This document shows positions 24,429-33,563 of a stretch of DNA of 64,000 nt, one piece after another. The translations under genes and the position numbers were made by a program. The notes beneath the pieces are model-generated. The model searched no databases. It was not told the origin of the DNA and saw only the letters and a program-made list of their open reading frames with translations. This stretch comes from JABDCD01 sp964469525 (GTDB lineage: Bacteria > Pseudomonadota > Alphaproteobacteria > Rickettsiales > SXRF01), in NCBI GenBank assembly GCA_964469525.1, contig CAYXYU010000009.1, positions 27,365-91,364 on the forward strand, given 5' to 3'. Every line of letters starts with the position of its first letter. Position 1 is the stretch's first letter.

Positions 24429-26579
24429 CTAAGTCTGATACCGCTCGACGCTCTGTACCACTTCCTTGCTGCGCAAATTGGCAATAATATTGTTGAGGTG
24501 CTTCAAATCGCGCACCTCGATGTCAATCAGGATTTCGAAGAAATCGATCGAGCGGTTGACGATCTTCAGGTTGTTGATGTTGCCCATCTCCTTGGCGATG
24601 ACATTGGTAACGGTGGCGAGCGCCGCCGGCTCGTGGCTGACTTGCGCGCGCAGCCGTCCTATATGGCGGGCGTCGATCTGGTCATGCTCCCAGGCGACAT
24701 CAATCCAGCGCTCCGGGGCGTCGGCATAATTCTCGAGCGTCTCGCAGTCTATGGTGTGGATCGTGATGCCCTTGCCGGTGGTGACGATACCAACGATGCG
24801 GTCGCCCGGAATCGGGTGGCAACAGCCGGCAAAATGAATCGCCATGCCCGGCACCAGCCCTTTGATGGGCATCGGGGCGGCGGCGGTTTTCTTTTTGCGG
24901 AACGGTTTGCTAAGGCTGGAGAACATCGACGTGGAACTGGCCGCAGCTTTCTTCTGACCGAGCGCCACTTCTGTCACCTGCTGGCGCGAGATCAGTCCTT
25001 CGCCGACCTCGGCGAGCAGGTCGTCTATCGTCTTCTTGTTGAACAGAGGCAGATGCGGCTCGATCATGGCCTCATTAAACTCCTCGCCTTCCTGCTTGAA
25101 AGTCTTGGTCAGCACCGCGCGCCCCAGGTTGATATACTCGTTGCGCTGCTGCGTGCGCACGTATTTGCGGATTTCGCTTTTCGCCTTGCCAGTAACGACA
25201 AAGCGCTCCCAGCTGGGCGACGGCGTTTGCGTCTTGCTGGTGATGATCTCCACCTGGTCACCATTTTTCAGCTTGGTGCGTAACGGCACGATACGGCCAT
25301 TGATTTTAGCGCCGACGCAGGTGTCACCGACGCCGGAATGCACTGCGTAGGCGAAATCGACCGGCGTCGCGCCGCGTGGAAAGGCGAGAATGTCGCCCTT
25401 GGGCGTGAAGCAGAACACCTGGTCGTGATACATCTCGAGCTTCGTGTTCTCGAGGAATTCTTCCGGGTTGGACGATTTTTCCAATATGTCGAGCAACTCG
25501 CGTATCCAGCGGAACTGCTTGCCGTCTTTGATCATGCGGTGGCCCTGCTTATAAGCCCAGTGCGCCGCCAGGCCGTATTCGGCGATATCCTCCATCTCGC
25601 GCGTGCGGATCTGGATCTCGATGCGCTGCTGGTCGGGGCCGATCACGGCGGTGTGCAGCGACTGGTACCCATTCGATTTCGGCGTCGAAATATAGTCTTT
25701 GAATCGTCCTGGAATGGTGTGCCATTCGGAGTGAATGACGCCCAGCGCATGGTAGCAGTCGGCAATGTTGTCGGTCACGATGCGAAAGGCGATGATGTCG
25801 GAGAGCTGTTCGAACTCGATATTCTTGGTCTCCATCTTCTTCCAGATCGAGAAAGGACGTTTCTCGCGGCCGTACACATCGACATGCTTCAGGCCCGCTT
25901 CGGAGAGCTTCTGCTTAATGATGTTCAGCGTCTTCTCTAACTCGGCCTGGCCCTCCTTGCGCAAAAACTGCAGGCGTTTGACAATCGAGTCACGCGCTTC
26001 CGGGTACAGTTCGGCGAAGGCGAGATCCTGCAGCTGGTCTTTCAGGTTGCGCATGCCGATGCGCTCGGCCAGTGCGGCGTAGATTTCCACTGTTTCGCGC
26101 GCGATACGCTGGCGCTTCTCGGGGTTTTTAATGTATTTGAGCGTCTCCATGTTGTGCAGCCGGTCGGCCAGCTTGACCAGCAGCACACGCAGGTCTTCCG
26201 ACATGGCGATGAGGAGCTTGCGGAAATTTTCCGCCTGATTAAGGTTTTCCGATTTTCCCTCAAGGCGCGACAGCTTGGTCACGCCATCGACAAGATTTCT
26301 GATCTCTTTTCCGAAACTCGCCTCGATATCGTCGAGCGTGACGTCGGTGTCCTCGACTGTGTCATGCAGCAATGCAGTGACAATGGAAGATGGATCGAGC
26401 TTGTATTGCGTCAGCTTGTACGCCACCTCTACCGGATGCGAAAAATACGGATCCCCGGACGCGCGTTTTTGCGTGCCGTGCGCCTGCATGGCAAAAACAT
26501 AGGCGCGGTTAATCAGGTCTTCGTCGGCGTCGGGATCATACGCCTTGACGGTCTCGACCAATTCATACTGTCGGATCAT
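24429..26579 (-). CDS. rsh: Bifunctional (p)ppGpp synthetase/hydrolase (RelA/SpoT homologue)
   Basis: Makes and degrades the alarmone (p)ppGpp. Domain order: HD hydrolase (YFSHPVEVAYKLTQYKLD, LLHDTVEDTDVTLDDI), nucleotidyltransferase synthetase (GRFKDYISTPKSNGYQSLHT), TGS (FTPKGDILAFPRGATPVDFA), helical and zinc-finger-like region (FAGCCHPIPGDRIVG) and a C-terminal ACT domain. Both the HD metal-site residues and the synthetase motif are kept, so it should be bifunctional. Length 716 residues is normal. In alphaproteobacteria it often lies near pdxJ-acpS; here an AT-rich gene separates them. Confidence 0.96.
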   Translation of the reverse strand: MIRQYELVETVKAYDPDADEDLINRAYVFAMQAHGTQKRASGDPYFSHPVEVAYKLTQYKLDPSSIVTALLHDTVEDTDVTLDDIEASFGKEIRNLVDGVTKLSRLEGKSENLNQAENFRKLLIAMSEDLRVLLVKLADRLHNMETLKYIKNPEKRQRIARETVEIYAALAERIGMRNLKDQLQDLAFAELYPEARDSIVKRLQFLRKEGQAELEKTLNIIKQKLSEAGLKHVDVYGREKRPFSIWKKMETKNIEFEQLSDIIAFRIVTDNIADCYHALGVIHSEWHTIPGRFKDYISTPKSNGYQSLHTAVIGPDQQRIEIQIRTREMEDIAEYGLAAHWAYKQGHRMIKDGKQFRWIRELLDILEKSSNPEEFLENTKLEMYHDQVFCFTPKGDILAFPRGATPVDFAYAVHSGVGDTCVGAKINGRIVPLRTKLKNGDQVEIITSKTQTPSPSWERFVVTGKAKSEIRKYVRTQQRNEYINLGRAVLTKTFKQEGEEFNEAMIEPHLPLFNKKTIDDLLAEVGEGLISRQQVTEVALGQKKAAASSTSMFSSLSKPFRKKKTAAAPMPIKGLVPGMAIHFAGCCHPIPGDRIVGIVTTGKGITIHTIDCETLENYADAPERWIDVAWEHDQIDARHIGRLRAQVSHEPAALATVTNVIAKEMGNINNLKIVNRSIDFFEILIDIEVRDLKHLNNIIANLRSKEVVQSVERYQT

Positions 26580-26790
26580 GGAATAAATTTTGCATTGCTA
26601 TCTTGAAGCATCTTATTATTGTAGCGCAGAGGGGTACACAATAGAAGCGCATTCAAAATGCGCCAGGAGGAGACAGCCGCCATCCAAATTAATGCAAATA
26701 CAGGGTGATTACGTGCAAACATTGGTTAAAGTTTGATTACCATTTGGCCAATAAGCAGTTGAGAGAATAATGGTTTTTCGCCACTCGTAT

Positions 26791-26805
26791 TTAACGGTTT
26801 CTTAA
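26791..26805 (+). promoter_or_regulatory. CtrA-type binding box upstream of the tad operon
   Basis: Exact TTAA-N7-TTAA (TTAACGGTTTCTTAA) 43 bases before the cpaB start. This is the full site of the alphaproteobacterial cell-cycle regulator CtrA, which controls pilus genes in Caulobacter. The 260-base gap holds no other clear signal. A short motif can occur by chance, so this is a proposal. Confidence 0.5.
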
Positions 26806-26847
26806 GCATGCGGGCAGTATCCTTGTCAGGATTGGAGAAACTTGCCC

Positions 26848-27744
26848 ATGTCTAGACGAACGTTGCTCCTGCTCATTGCCGGTGTGATTGCCGCCTTCAC
26901 TGCCATCTCGGTGAAGAACCGCCTGTCGCAGACACCGACAGTGGTAACCGAAACCCCGGTGCAAAGCACGCGCGTCATCATCGCCAGGCGCGATCTTCCG
27001 CCGGGTAGTTTTATTCAGGGTGCGGCCGATCTCGATTGGGGTGAAGGCCCGGCGCTGCCCGAACCCGATCCGAACAATCCTGACATGCCGGCTGATGACG
27101 GATTCATGCGCGAAGGCACGGTGATGCTTTCCAGTTTCAACGGCGCCGTGGTACGACGTCAGCTGCGCGCCGGTGAGCCGGTGCCGAACAGTGCGCTGAT
27201 GAAAGCGGGCGAGGGCGGTTTCATGTCAGCCGTGCTTAACAGCGGCATGCGCGCCATATCGATCGCGGTGACGGCGACTTCGGGTAATGCCGGCTTCGTG
27301 TCGCCGGGCGATCGTGTCGACCTTATCGTTACGCACCGAGTCAAAGCGCGCAGCAATAGCGGCGGCGGTAATGACGTAGTGGTCAGCGAGACGTTCGTGC
27401 GGGACGTGCGCGTCGTTGCCGTGGACCAGATGCTGGATAATCCCGAAAATAAAGCCATCCTCGCCAAGACGGTGACCGTCGAAGTCACACCGCGCCAGGC
27501 GGAACAGGTTGCAGTGGCGGGTGAGATGGGCAAGATTTCCGTTGCGTTGCGCAGCCTGGCAGGACAGGAAAAGAAAACATCTCCGGCGTCCGAGGAAACT
27601 CCTCCAGTCGATCTCTACGGTAATCTGGCAACCGAGGGCGTGCCGACCATCGGCGATAACGATGTGATTGTACCGCGCGTGCAGGTCATTCGCGGCGATA
27701 AGACGGAAACGCTCGAATTCTATTATAAGGATAGTGGCGAATGA
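26848..27744 (+). CDS. cpaB: Flp pilus assembly protein CpaB/RcpC
   Basis: Periplasmic membrane-anchored protein that stabilises the Tad secretin. The N-terminus (RRTLLLLIAGVIAAFTAISV) is a membrane anchor; then come the SAF domain (VIIARRDLPPGSFIQGAADL, GAVVRRQLRAGEPVPNSAL) and the conserved RAISIAVTATSGNAGFVSPG followed by DRVDLIVTH. Length about 298 residues is normal. I use ATG 26848, with GGAG 10 bases upstream; a TTG two codons earlier is possible. First gene of a seven-gene operon, overlapping cpaC by four bases. Confidence 0.93.
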   Translation: MSRRTLLLLIAGVIAAFTAISVKNRLSQTPTVVTETPVQSTRVIIARRDLPPGSFIQGAADLDWGEGPALPEPDPNNPDMPADDGFMREGTVMLSSFNGAVVRRQLRAGEPVPNSALMKAGEGGFMSAVLNSGMRAISIAVTATSGNAGFVSPGDRVDLIVTHRVKARSNSGGGNDVVVSETFVRDVRVVAVDQMLDNPENKAILAKTVTVEVTPRQAEQVAVAGEMGKISVALRSLAGQEKKTSPASEETPPVDLYGNLATEGVPTIGDNDVIVPRVQVIRGDKTETLEFYYKDSGE

Positions 27745-29153
27745 CCGGATGCAGAAAAATAGCCCGCGTGGTGTTATGCGCGCTGGCGATGCTGGTGGCG
27801 AGCCTTCCTGCAGTGGCGGATGAGCGCAGCATCAGCGTGGAGATCAAGAAGGGCAAAATGGTGCGGCTGGACCGGCCCGCTGCCTCGGTCATTGTCGCTG
27901 ATCCCGGAACTGCTGACGTGCAGGTGGTATCCCCGAAGTTGATTTTCGTGCAAGGCAAGAAGATCGGACAGACCAGTCTGTATGCGGTGGATGCGCAGGA
28001 CGATCCGGTGCTGAATCTGGTTGTCGACGTCACGCATGATATCAGCCAGCTTGAGCGCACCGTGCGCCAGGTCGTGCCGGATGCAGAGGTTGGCTTCAAG
28101 ACAGTCGATGGCGGGCTGGTGCTCGACGGTTACACGCGCACGGTCGCCGAAGCGGAGCATGTCAGCAACGTCGCTTCGGCTTTCGTCGGCACGGGAGAGA
28201 AGATGGTCAACATGATCAAGACCGCTGGCTCCGATCAGGTCATGCTCAAGGTTAAGATCGTCGAGATGGTGCGCAGCGATTTGAAGCGGTTCGGCATCAA
28301 CCTGCAGAATGTCACGCAGAACGGCAGTTTTGCCTGGCAGCTGCTGCAGGGTAATGACATATTATATCATACTGCTGAGGAGAATGTGTTCGCCTTCAGC
28401 ACGCCGGGCAGCGTGCTGGCACGCCAGGGATCGCTCGATTCAAACTTCCTGCTGCATTATAAGGACATCAGCGGGCTGGTGAACGCGCTGGAAACGCAGG
28501 GGCTGGCCACTGTGCTGGCCGAGCCGACGCTCACCACCACCACCGGCAAGGCAGCGAGCTTCCTGGCCGGCGGACAGTTCCCGTTGCCGGTGCTCGGCGC
28601 CGATAATACGGTCACCATTCAGTACCAGCCGTTCGGCGTCAGCCTTAACTTTACGCCGGTCGTGATGAGCAAGGATCGCATCAGCCTGACGGTTGCCCCT
28701 GAAGTCAGTACCCTCAACTTCAACAACCCCATCCAGGTGCAGAATATCACCTATCCCATCCTGAACACGCGCAAGGCGTCGGCGGTGGTGGAGCTTGGCA
28801 GCGGCGACAGCTTCATGCTGGCGGGCCTGCTGCAACATGACAATACCAACAGCGTCAACAAATTTCCCGGCCTCGGCGACGTACCGATCCTGGGTGCGCT
28901 GTTCCGCTCGCAGCAGTTCCAGAACAATCAGACCGAGCTGGTCATCCTCGTGACGCCGTATCTTGTCCGACCGGTGACGCAGACAGCCAGCCTGCAGACG
29001 CCGGTGGATGGTTACAAGCCGCCGAGCGATCTGCAGCGCCTGCTTACCGGCAACCTGTACCAGCAGCAGCCAATGGCGGAAGAGGAAAAAATACTGCCGC
29101 CGGCGGAGGACATGCCGCAGTTGCACGGCGATGGCGGATTCATGCTGGAATAG
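27741..29153 (+). CDS. cpaC: Tad pilus outer-membrane secretin CpaC/RcpA
   Basis: Forms the outer-membrane channel for the Flp/Tad pilus. A signal peptide (VVLCALAMLVASLPAVA), the pilus-specific N-terminal domain (ISVEIKKGKMVRLDRPAASV, VVSPKLIFVQGKKIGQTSLY), a BON-like region and the secretin core (VMLKVKIVEMVRSDLKRFGI, LAEPTLTTTTGKAASFLAGG, PVLGADNTVTIQYQPFGVSL, FPGLGDVPILGALFRS, TELVILVTPYLVRP) follow in order. Length 470 residues is normal. Its ATG overlaps the cpaB stop. Confidence 0.95.
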   Translation: MTGCRKIARVVLCALAMLVASLPAVADERSISVEIKKGKMVRLDRPAASVIVADPGTADVQVVSPKLIFVQGKKIGQTSLYAVDAQDDPVLNLVVDVTHDISQLERTVRQVVPDAEVGFKTVDGGLVLDGYTRTVAEAEHVSNVASAFVGTGEKMVNMIKTAGSDQVMLKVKIVEMVRSDLKRFGINLQNVTQNGSFAWQLLQGNDILYHTAEENVFAFSTPGSVLARQGSLDSNFLLHYKDISGLVNALETQGLATVLAEPTLTTTTGKAASFLAGGQFPLPVLGADNTVTIQYQPFGVSLNFTPVVMSKDRISLTVAPEVSTLNFNNPIQVQNITYPILNTRKASAVVELGSGDSFMLAGLLQHDNTNSVNKFPGLGDVPILGALFRSQQFQNNQTELVILVTPYLVRPVTQTASLQTPVDGYKPPSDLQRLLTGNLYQQQPMAEEEKILPPAEDMPQLHGDGGFMLE

Positions 29154-29162
29154 GATGGGCAT

Positions 29163-29852
29163 ATGACGATACGTAAGATGATCCTTCTCACCCTGCTGCC
29201 CGTCGCGGTCGCCGGCTGCACGTCGCACTGGGACATGCAGGGCGTCGATCCCAAGGATTATTATGCTGCCCATCCCATTGAGCCACGTATTGAGTCACGT
29301 GGGCGCACGCACATGGTGCATTACGGGATGGGGGAGTCCCGGCTGTCCCATGGCGAAGTGAACCGCCTGCGCTCCGTCATGCGCGGCTTTGCGCCTGAGG
29401 CGGTGGAGTCGGTGCAGGTGCAGATGTCGGAAATGGATATGCGTGACGCCGACCGCAAGGCGGCGCTGGTGCGCCTGCTGCATAACCTTGGCTATGACGC
29501 GGATGTGATGTTTGAGCCATCGGCCACGCTGGCGCGCAACGACGTGCAGATTGCCATGACCTACGCGGTGGCGCTGCCTCCGGAAAATTGCCCCGACTGG
29601 CGCACCTCCCCGGTGACCACCTACAGCAACACCACGCAGGGAAATTTTCGTTGCGCTAACGTAACGAATATCGGGCTGATGGTGGCCGATCCGCATGACC
29701 TGAAGAAGGGTTCTGGCATGACCGGTGGCGGCGACAGTGAACGCGCTGCCAGGGCGATTCAGCAATACCGCAGCGGTGGCGTGATGACAGCCGCACCGGC
29801 TGTCGAGTCCGCTGCGTCTGGCGAGTCCGCGGATGCGGCTACTCCCGAATAG
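29163..29852 (+). CDS. cpaD: Tad pilus lipoprotein CpaD
   Basis: Outer-membrane-associated lipoprotein that helps assemble the secretin. Signal and lipobox: ILLTLLPVAVAGC (Cys near residue 20). The CpaD pattern is seen in HPIEPRIESR, then NCPDWRTSPVTTYSNTTQGN and FRCANVTNIGLMVADPHDL. The C-terminal 50 residues are Ala/Ser-rich. At 229 residues the length is typical. Lies 9 bases after cpaC. Confidence 0.92.
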   Translation: MTIRKMILLTLLPVAVAGCTSHWDMQGVDPKDYYAAHPIEPRIESRGRTHMVHYGMGESRLSHGEVNRLRSVMRGFAPEAVESVQVQMSEMDMRDADRKAALVRLLHNLGYDADVMFEPSATLARNDVQIAMTYAVALPPENCPDWRTSPVTTYSNTTQGNFRCANVTNIGLMVADPHDLKKGSGMTGGGDSERAARAIQQYRSGGVMTAAPAVESAASGESADAATPE

Positions 29853-29878
29853 GGGGGAGATACAATAAGGTATGATTG

Positions 29879-31099
29879 ATGGTGAACAGTTCAGGCGATA
29901 ACAAACCTGCATTCCTGGCCTTTGCCAGCGATGCCAACGACATCGAGGTGCTGAAGGTATTCGCCGAGGCGCACCAGTGGTCGGAGGCCTGCGTCCATCA
30001 GGGTAACATAACAACAGCGGCGGAATACCTGAAGTCCAACCCGTCTCCGCAGCTGCTGCTGGTCGAGCTGCCCTCGGCCAAGGAAGCGCCCGCCATGTTC
30101 GATGCGCTGGCCGATGTCTGTGATCCGGGCACCAAGGTTATCACCATCGGCAGCATCAACGAATACAGCTTCTATTGCTGGCTGATGGATCTCGGCATTT
30201 TCAGCTACCTGTTGAAGCCCCTGACCGACACCATGCTGGAGAATGCTTATGCGAAGTCCGTGGAGCCGGTAGTGTCGGCGGGCAAGGGGGAGAAACCACC
30301 GGGTAAGTTGATCGCCGTCACCGGCGCGCGCGGCGGAGTCGGTGCGAGTACGATGGCACTCAACCTGGCCGGCATCATCGCAGCAAATGCGCCGAAGAAA
30401 CGCGTGGCGTTGGTTGACCTCGACGCGCAGGAAGGAAGCATCGCGCTCATGCTCGACATCGAGCCGAGCCGCGGTTTTCGTGACGCGCTGGAAAAGCCCG
30501 ACCGCATTGATTCGCTGTTCATCGAACGAGTGGTGAACAAACTGACCAAGAATCTTTCGGTGATTTCCGCCGAGGAAGCGATGCATGAAGGCATCCGCGT
30601 TCACGATCAGGCGGCGGATGCGCTCCTGCGCGAGCTGCGCGCCCAGTATGACGTAGTCGTGCTCGATGTGCCGCGTCACCTCAACGCGTTTGTGCGTTCC
30701 TGTCTCAAGCAGTCCGAGCATGTGTTGATGGTCACCGAACTAACGTTGCTCAGCCTGCGCGACGTGATGCGCATGGGTGACGTGATGCGCGAGACGATCA
30801 AGGCCAAGCCGCCGATCCTGGTTGCCAACCGCGTTGGCATGGCACCGAAACACGAGATGCCGCCCGCCGACTTCGAGAAAGGCGTCGGCGCCAAGATCGC
30901 CTGCCGCATCCCCTATGCTCCGGACATGTTCATGCAGATTGGCAGTGACATTCCCGCCGTGAGGCACAAGACGAATCCCGCTTTCAAGACGCTCTATGCC
31001 ATGGCGGCGTTCCTGGTGCCGGAAACTAAAGGCAAGGTGAGAGCAGAGGAAAAAAAATCAGGACTTGAATTCGCGCTCTTCAAGAAAAAAAGCGGGTAA
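29879..31099 (+). CDS. cpaE: Tad pilus localisation ATPase CpaE/TadZ
   Basis: MinD/ParA-like protein that places the Tad machine at the pole. The first 130 residues are a receiver-like domain (PAFLAFASDANDIEVLKVFA; SPQLLLVELPSAKEAPAMFD). A MinD-like ATPase follows, with the deviant Walker A VTGARGGVGASTMALNLAG, VALVDLDAQEGSIA and VVLDVPRHLN. Length 406 residues from ATG 29879, chosen for the AAGG eight bases upstream; a TTG one codon earlier is less likely. Position between cpaD and cpaF supports the call. Confidence 0.93.
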   Translation: MVNSSGDNKPAFLAFASDANDIEVLKVFAEAHQWSEACVHQGNITTAAEYLKSNPSPQLLLVELPSAKEAPAMFDALADVCDPGTKVITIGSINEYSFYCWLMDLGIFSYLLKPLTDTMLENAYAKSVEPVVSAGKGEKPPGKLIAVTGARGGVGASTMALNLAGIIAANAPKKRVALVDLDAQEGSIALMLDIEPSRGFRDALEKPDRIDSLFIERVVNKLTKNLSVISAEEAMHEGIRVHDQAADALLRELRAQYDVVVLDVPRHLNAFVRSCLKQSEHVLMVTELTLLSLRDVMRMGDVMRETIKAKPPILVANRVGMAPKHEMPPADFEKGVGAKIACRIPYAPDMFMQIGSDIPAVRHKTNPAFKTLYAMAAFLVPETKGKVRAEEKKSGLEFALFKKKSG

Positions 31100-31105
31100 T
31101 GCGGT

Positions 31106-32590
31106 ATGTTCGGCAGACGCGGTGCCCAAGATTCTCCGATTTCTTCCCCGGCTGCGCCCTCCGCATCCCCGGCATCGCCTGCTGCACGGCCTGCTCCTTC
31201 CGCTCCTGCGGTCAATGGTGCGGCATCCACTTCTTCTGCTGTGCGCAGCAAGGCCGAAGCCCTGCTCTCGGGTGATTCAGATACGGCGCATAAGGGGCCG
31301 GAGCCGTCGCCCAGGGTCGAGGACGAGCTCAGCGCTACCAAGGATAAGATTTATGGCCTGCTCATGGAGCAGATCGACATTGCGACTTCCTCGCGCTTGC
31401 CGCGGGAGGATTTGAAGCGCCAGATCATCGAACTGATCGGCGAGATCGTGATCGAGCAGAAGCTGCCGATCAACCAGGCGGAGCAACAGCTGCTAGCCAA
31501 CCAGATCGTGGACGACATGCTCGGATTCGGGCCCCTGGAGCCGCTGCTGCGCGACGATCTCGTTACCGATATCATGGTCAATGGCCCGTACCAGGTCTAT
31601 ATCGAGCGTAAGGGAAAACTTGAGCTGTCCGACGTCAAGTTCCGCGACAACGCGCACGTCATGGCGATTGCCACCCGCATCGTCACCGGTGTCGGCCGTC
31701 GTGTCGACGAGTCATCGCCGATCTGCGATGCACGCCTGCCCGATGGTTCGCGCGTGAATGTCATCGCCCAGCCCTGTGCTATCCGCGGCACATCGATCTC
31801 GATCCGCAAATTCTCGCAGAAGAAGATCACGCTCGATTCGATGCTGGCCACCAACAATATCTCCGAGGCGCTGTGCAAAGTGCTCAAAATCTGCGGCGCC
31901 ATCCGCCTCAACATCATCGTCTCCGGTGGCACCGGCTCCGGTAAGACGACCATGCTCAATGCGATTTCGCGCATGATCTCGCACGGCGAGCGCATCGTCA
32001 CCATTGAGGACGCTGCCGAACTGCAGTTGCAGCAGCCGCACGTCGTGCCGCTCGAAACCCGCCATGCCAATCTCGAAGGGGAGGGAGAGATCACCATGCG
32101 CGATCTGGTGAAAAACGCGCTGCGCATGCGTCCTGACCGCATTATTCTCGGCGAGGTGCGCGGCCCGGAGGCTTTCGACCTGCTGCAGGCGATGAACACC
32201 GGCCACGATGGCTCGATGGGGACGCTGCATGCCAATAACCCGCGTGAGGCGCTGACGCGCCTCGAGAACATGATCGGGATGGGTAGCGTCAATCTGCCGT
32301 CGAAGGCGGTACGTACGCAGATTGCCAGCGCCGTGCAGCTCATCGTGCAGATGCAGCGCATGCGTGACGGCGTACGCCGCTGCACGCACGTCACCGAGGT
32401 GGTCGGCATGGAGGGCGATGTCATCATCACGCAGGACCTGTTCACCTTCGAATTCAAAGGCGAGGATGAGAACGGCAAGCTGGTTGGTGAATTCATTTCC
32501 ACCGGCATTCGTCCGAATTTTGCGCCGCAGGCCGCCTATTTCGGGCTGGACCAGGCGCTGATCGAGGCGATGACCTCGACGCAGGGGTAA
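31106..32590 (+). CDS. cpaF: Tad pilus assembly ATPase CpaF/TadA
   Basis: Hexameric secretion ATPase that powers Flp pilus extension and retraction. An Ala/Pro/Ser-rich leader of about 65 residues precedes the helical domain and the GspE-type core: Walker A SGGTGSGKTTMLNAI, Asp box TIEDAAELQL, MRPDRIILGEVRGPEAFD, and the His box DGSMGTLHANNPREAL. Length 494 residues is normal. Lies 6 bases after cpaE and 1 before tadB. Confidence 0.96.
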   Translation: MFGRRGAQDSPISSPAAPSASPASPAARPAPSAPAVNGAASTSSAVRSKAEALLSGDSDTAHKGPEPSPRVEDELSATKDKIYGLLMEQIDIATSSRLPREDLKRQIIELIGEIVIEQKLPINQAEQQLLANQIVDDMLGFGPLEPLLRDDLVTDIMVNGPYQVYIERKGKLELSDVKFRDNAHVMAIATRIVTGVGRRVDESSPICDARLPDGSRVNVIAQPCAIRGTSISIRKFSQKKITLDSMLATNNISEALCKVLKICGAIRLNIIVSGGTGSGKTTMLNAISRMISHGERIVTIEDAAELQLQQPHVVPLETRHANLEGEGEITMRDLVKNALRMRPDRIILGEVRGPEAFDLLQAMNTGHDGSMGTLHANNPREALTRLENMIGMGSVNLPSKAVRTQIASAVQLIVQMQRMRDGVRRCTHVTEVVGMEGDVIITQDLFTFEFKGEDENGKLVGEFISTGIRPNFAPQAAYFGLDQALIEAMTSTQG

Positions 32591-32591
32591 T

Positions 32592-33554
32592 ATGCTGACC
32601 GATATTCTCCTTTTTATTCTCATTGTCGGCCTGGTGTGGGGCGGCGCGACGCTCATGGGCGGCGAACGCAAGCGCATGATGAAGCGCATCGAACGCATGA
32701 AAAACCGCAAGACGAGCACGCCCAAGGCCATGCAGGAAATGTCCCTGCGAAGAAAGACCAATGAAACCAAAGGGGTGGTATATTGGTTGATGAAGCCACT
32801 GCCGGATTTCAAGCGCCTCGGCGACCGCTTGGAGCGCGCCGGCAAGACCATCACGCCGAAGCAATACGTGTTCCGCCGTTTCCTCACCGTGCTTGTCATC
32901 ATGTTTGTCGTTACCGGCATTTTCGGCAAATCGCCGCTGCTCGGTTTTTTTCTGGGCATCATTCTCGGCGTGTGGTTGCCGCTGAAGCTGCTGCAGTTTT
33001 CCATTAACAAGCAAAACCGTGCCTTCATCGGGCTGTTTCCTGACGCTATCGACCTCATCGTGCGCGGCCTGCGTTCCGGCCTGCCGGTGTCGGAATCACT
33101 GGTGCTGGTGTCGCAGGAGGTGCCTGACCCGCTGGGCGGCGTGTTCGGCAACATCGCCAACACCATGAAGCTCGGCGTGACAATGGAAAAGGCATTGCAG
33201 GAGACGGCGCGCAAGCTGGACCTCACCGAGTTTAACTTCTTTACCACCAGCATCATTCTGCAACGCGAGACCGGCGGTAATTTGTCGGAGATACTGAACA
33301 ACCTGTCGGAGGTGCTGCGTAGCCGCTACATCATGCGCATGAAGATCAAGGCGATGTCGTCGGAGGCCCGTGCCTCGGCCTACATCATCGGTGCGCTGCC
33401 ATTCGTGGTGATCCTGCTGGTCAGCATCATCAGTCCGGATTACATGGTCCCGCTGTGGGCGGACTATCGCGGCAACATTTGCGCCGCCGTCGCCGCCTTC
33501 ATGATGGTGTTCGGCCTGTGGATCATGCGCCGCATGACGCAGTTTGAGATTTAG
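32592..33554 (+). CDS. tadB: Tad pilus inner-membrane protein TadB
   Basis: GspF-family platform protein of the Tad machine. At 320 residues it shows an N-terminal membrane helix (LLFILIVGLVWGGATLMGG), a central helix pair (FLTVLVIMFVVTGIFG, LLGFFLGIILGVWLPLKLLQ), the T2SSF core (FPDAIDLIVRGLRSGLPVSE, LDLTEFNFFTTSIILQRETG, NLSEILNNLSEVLR) and two C-terminal helices. Directly follows cpaF and precedes tadC. Confidence 0.94.
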   Translation: MLTDILLFILIVGLVWGGATLMGGERKRMMKRIERMKNRKTSTPKAMQEMSLRRKTNETKGVVYWLMKPLPDFKRLGDRLERAGKTITPKQYVFRRFLTVLVIMFVVTGIFGKSPLLGFFLGIILGVWLPLKLLQFSINKQNRAFIGLFPDAIDLIVRGLRSGLPVSESLVLVSQEVPDPLGGVFGNIANTMKLGVTMEKALQETARKLDLTEFNFFTTSIILQRETGGNLSEILNNLSEVLRSRYIMRMKIKAMSSEARASAYIIGALPFVVILLVSIISPDYMVPLWADYRGNICAAVAAFMMVFGLWIMRRMTQFEI

Positions 33555-33563
33555 GGGACGGCG

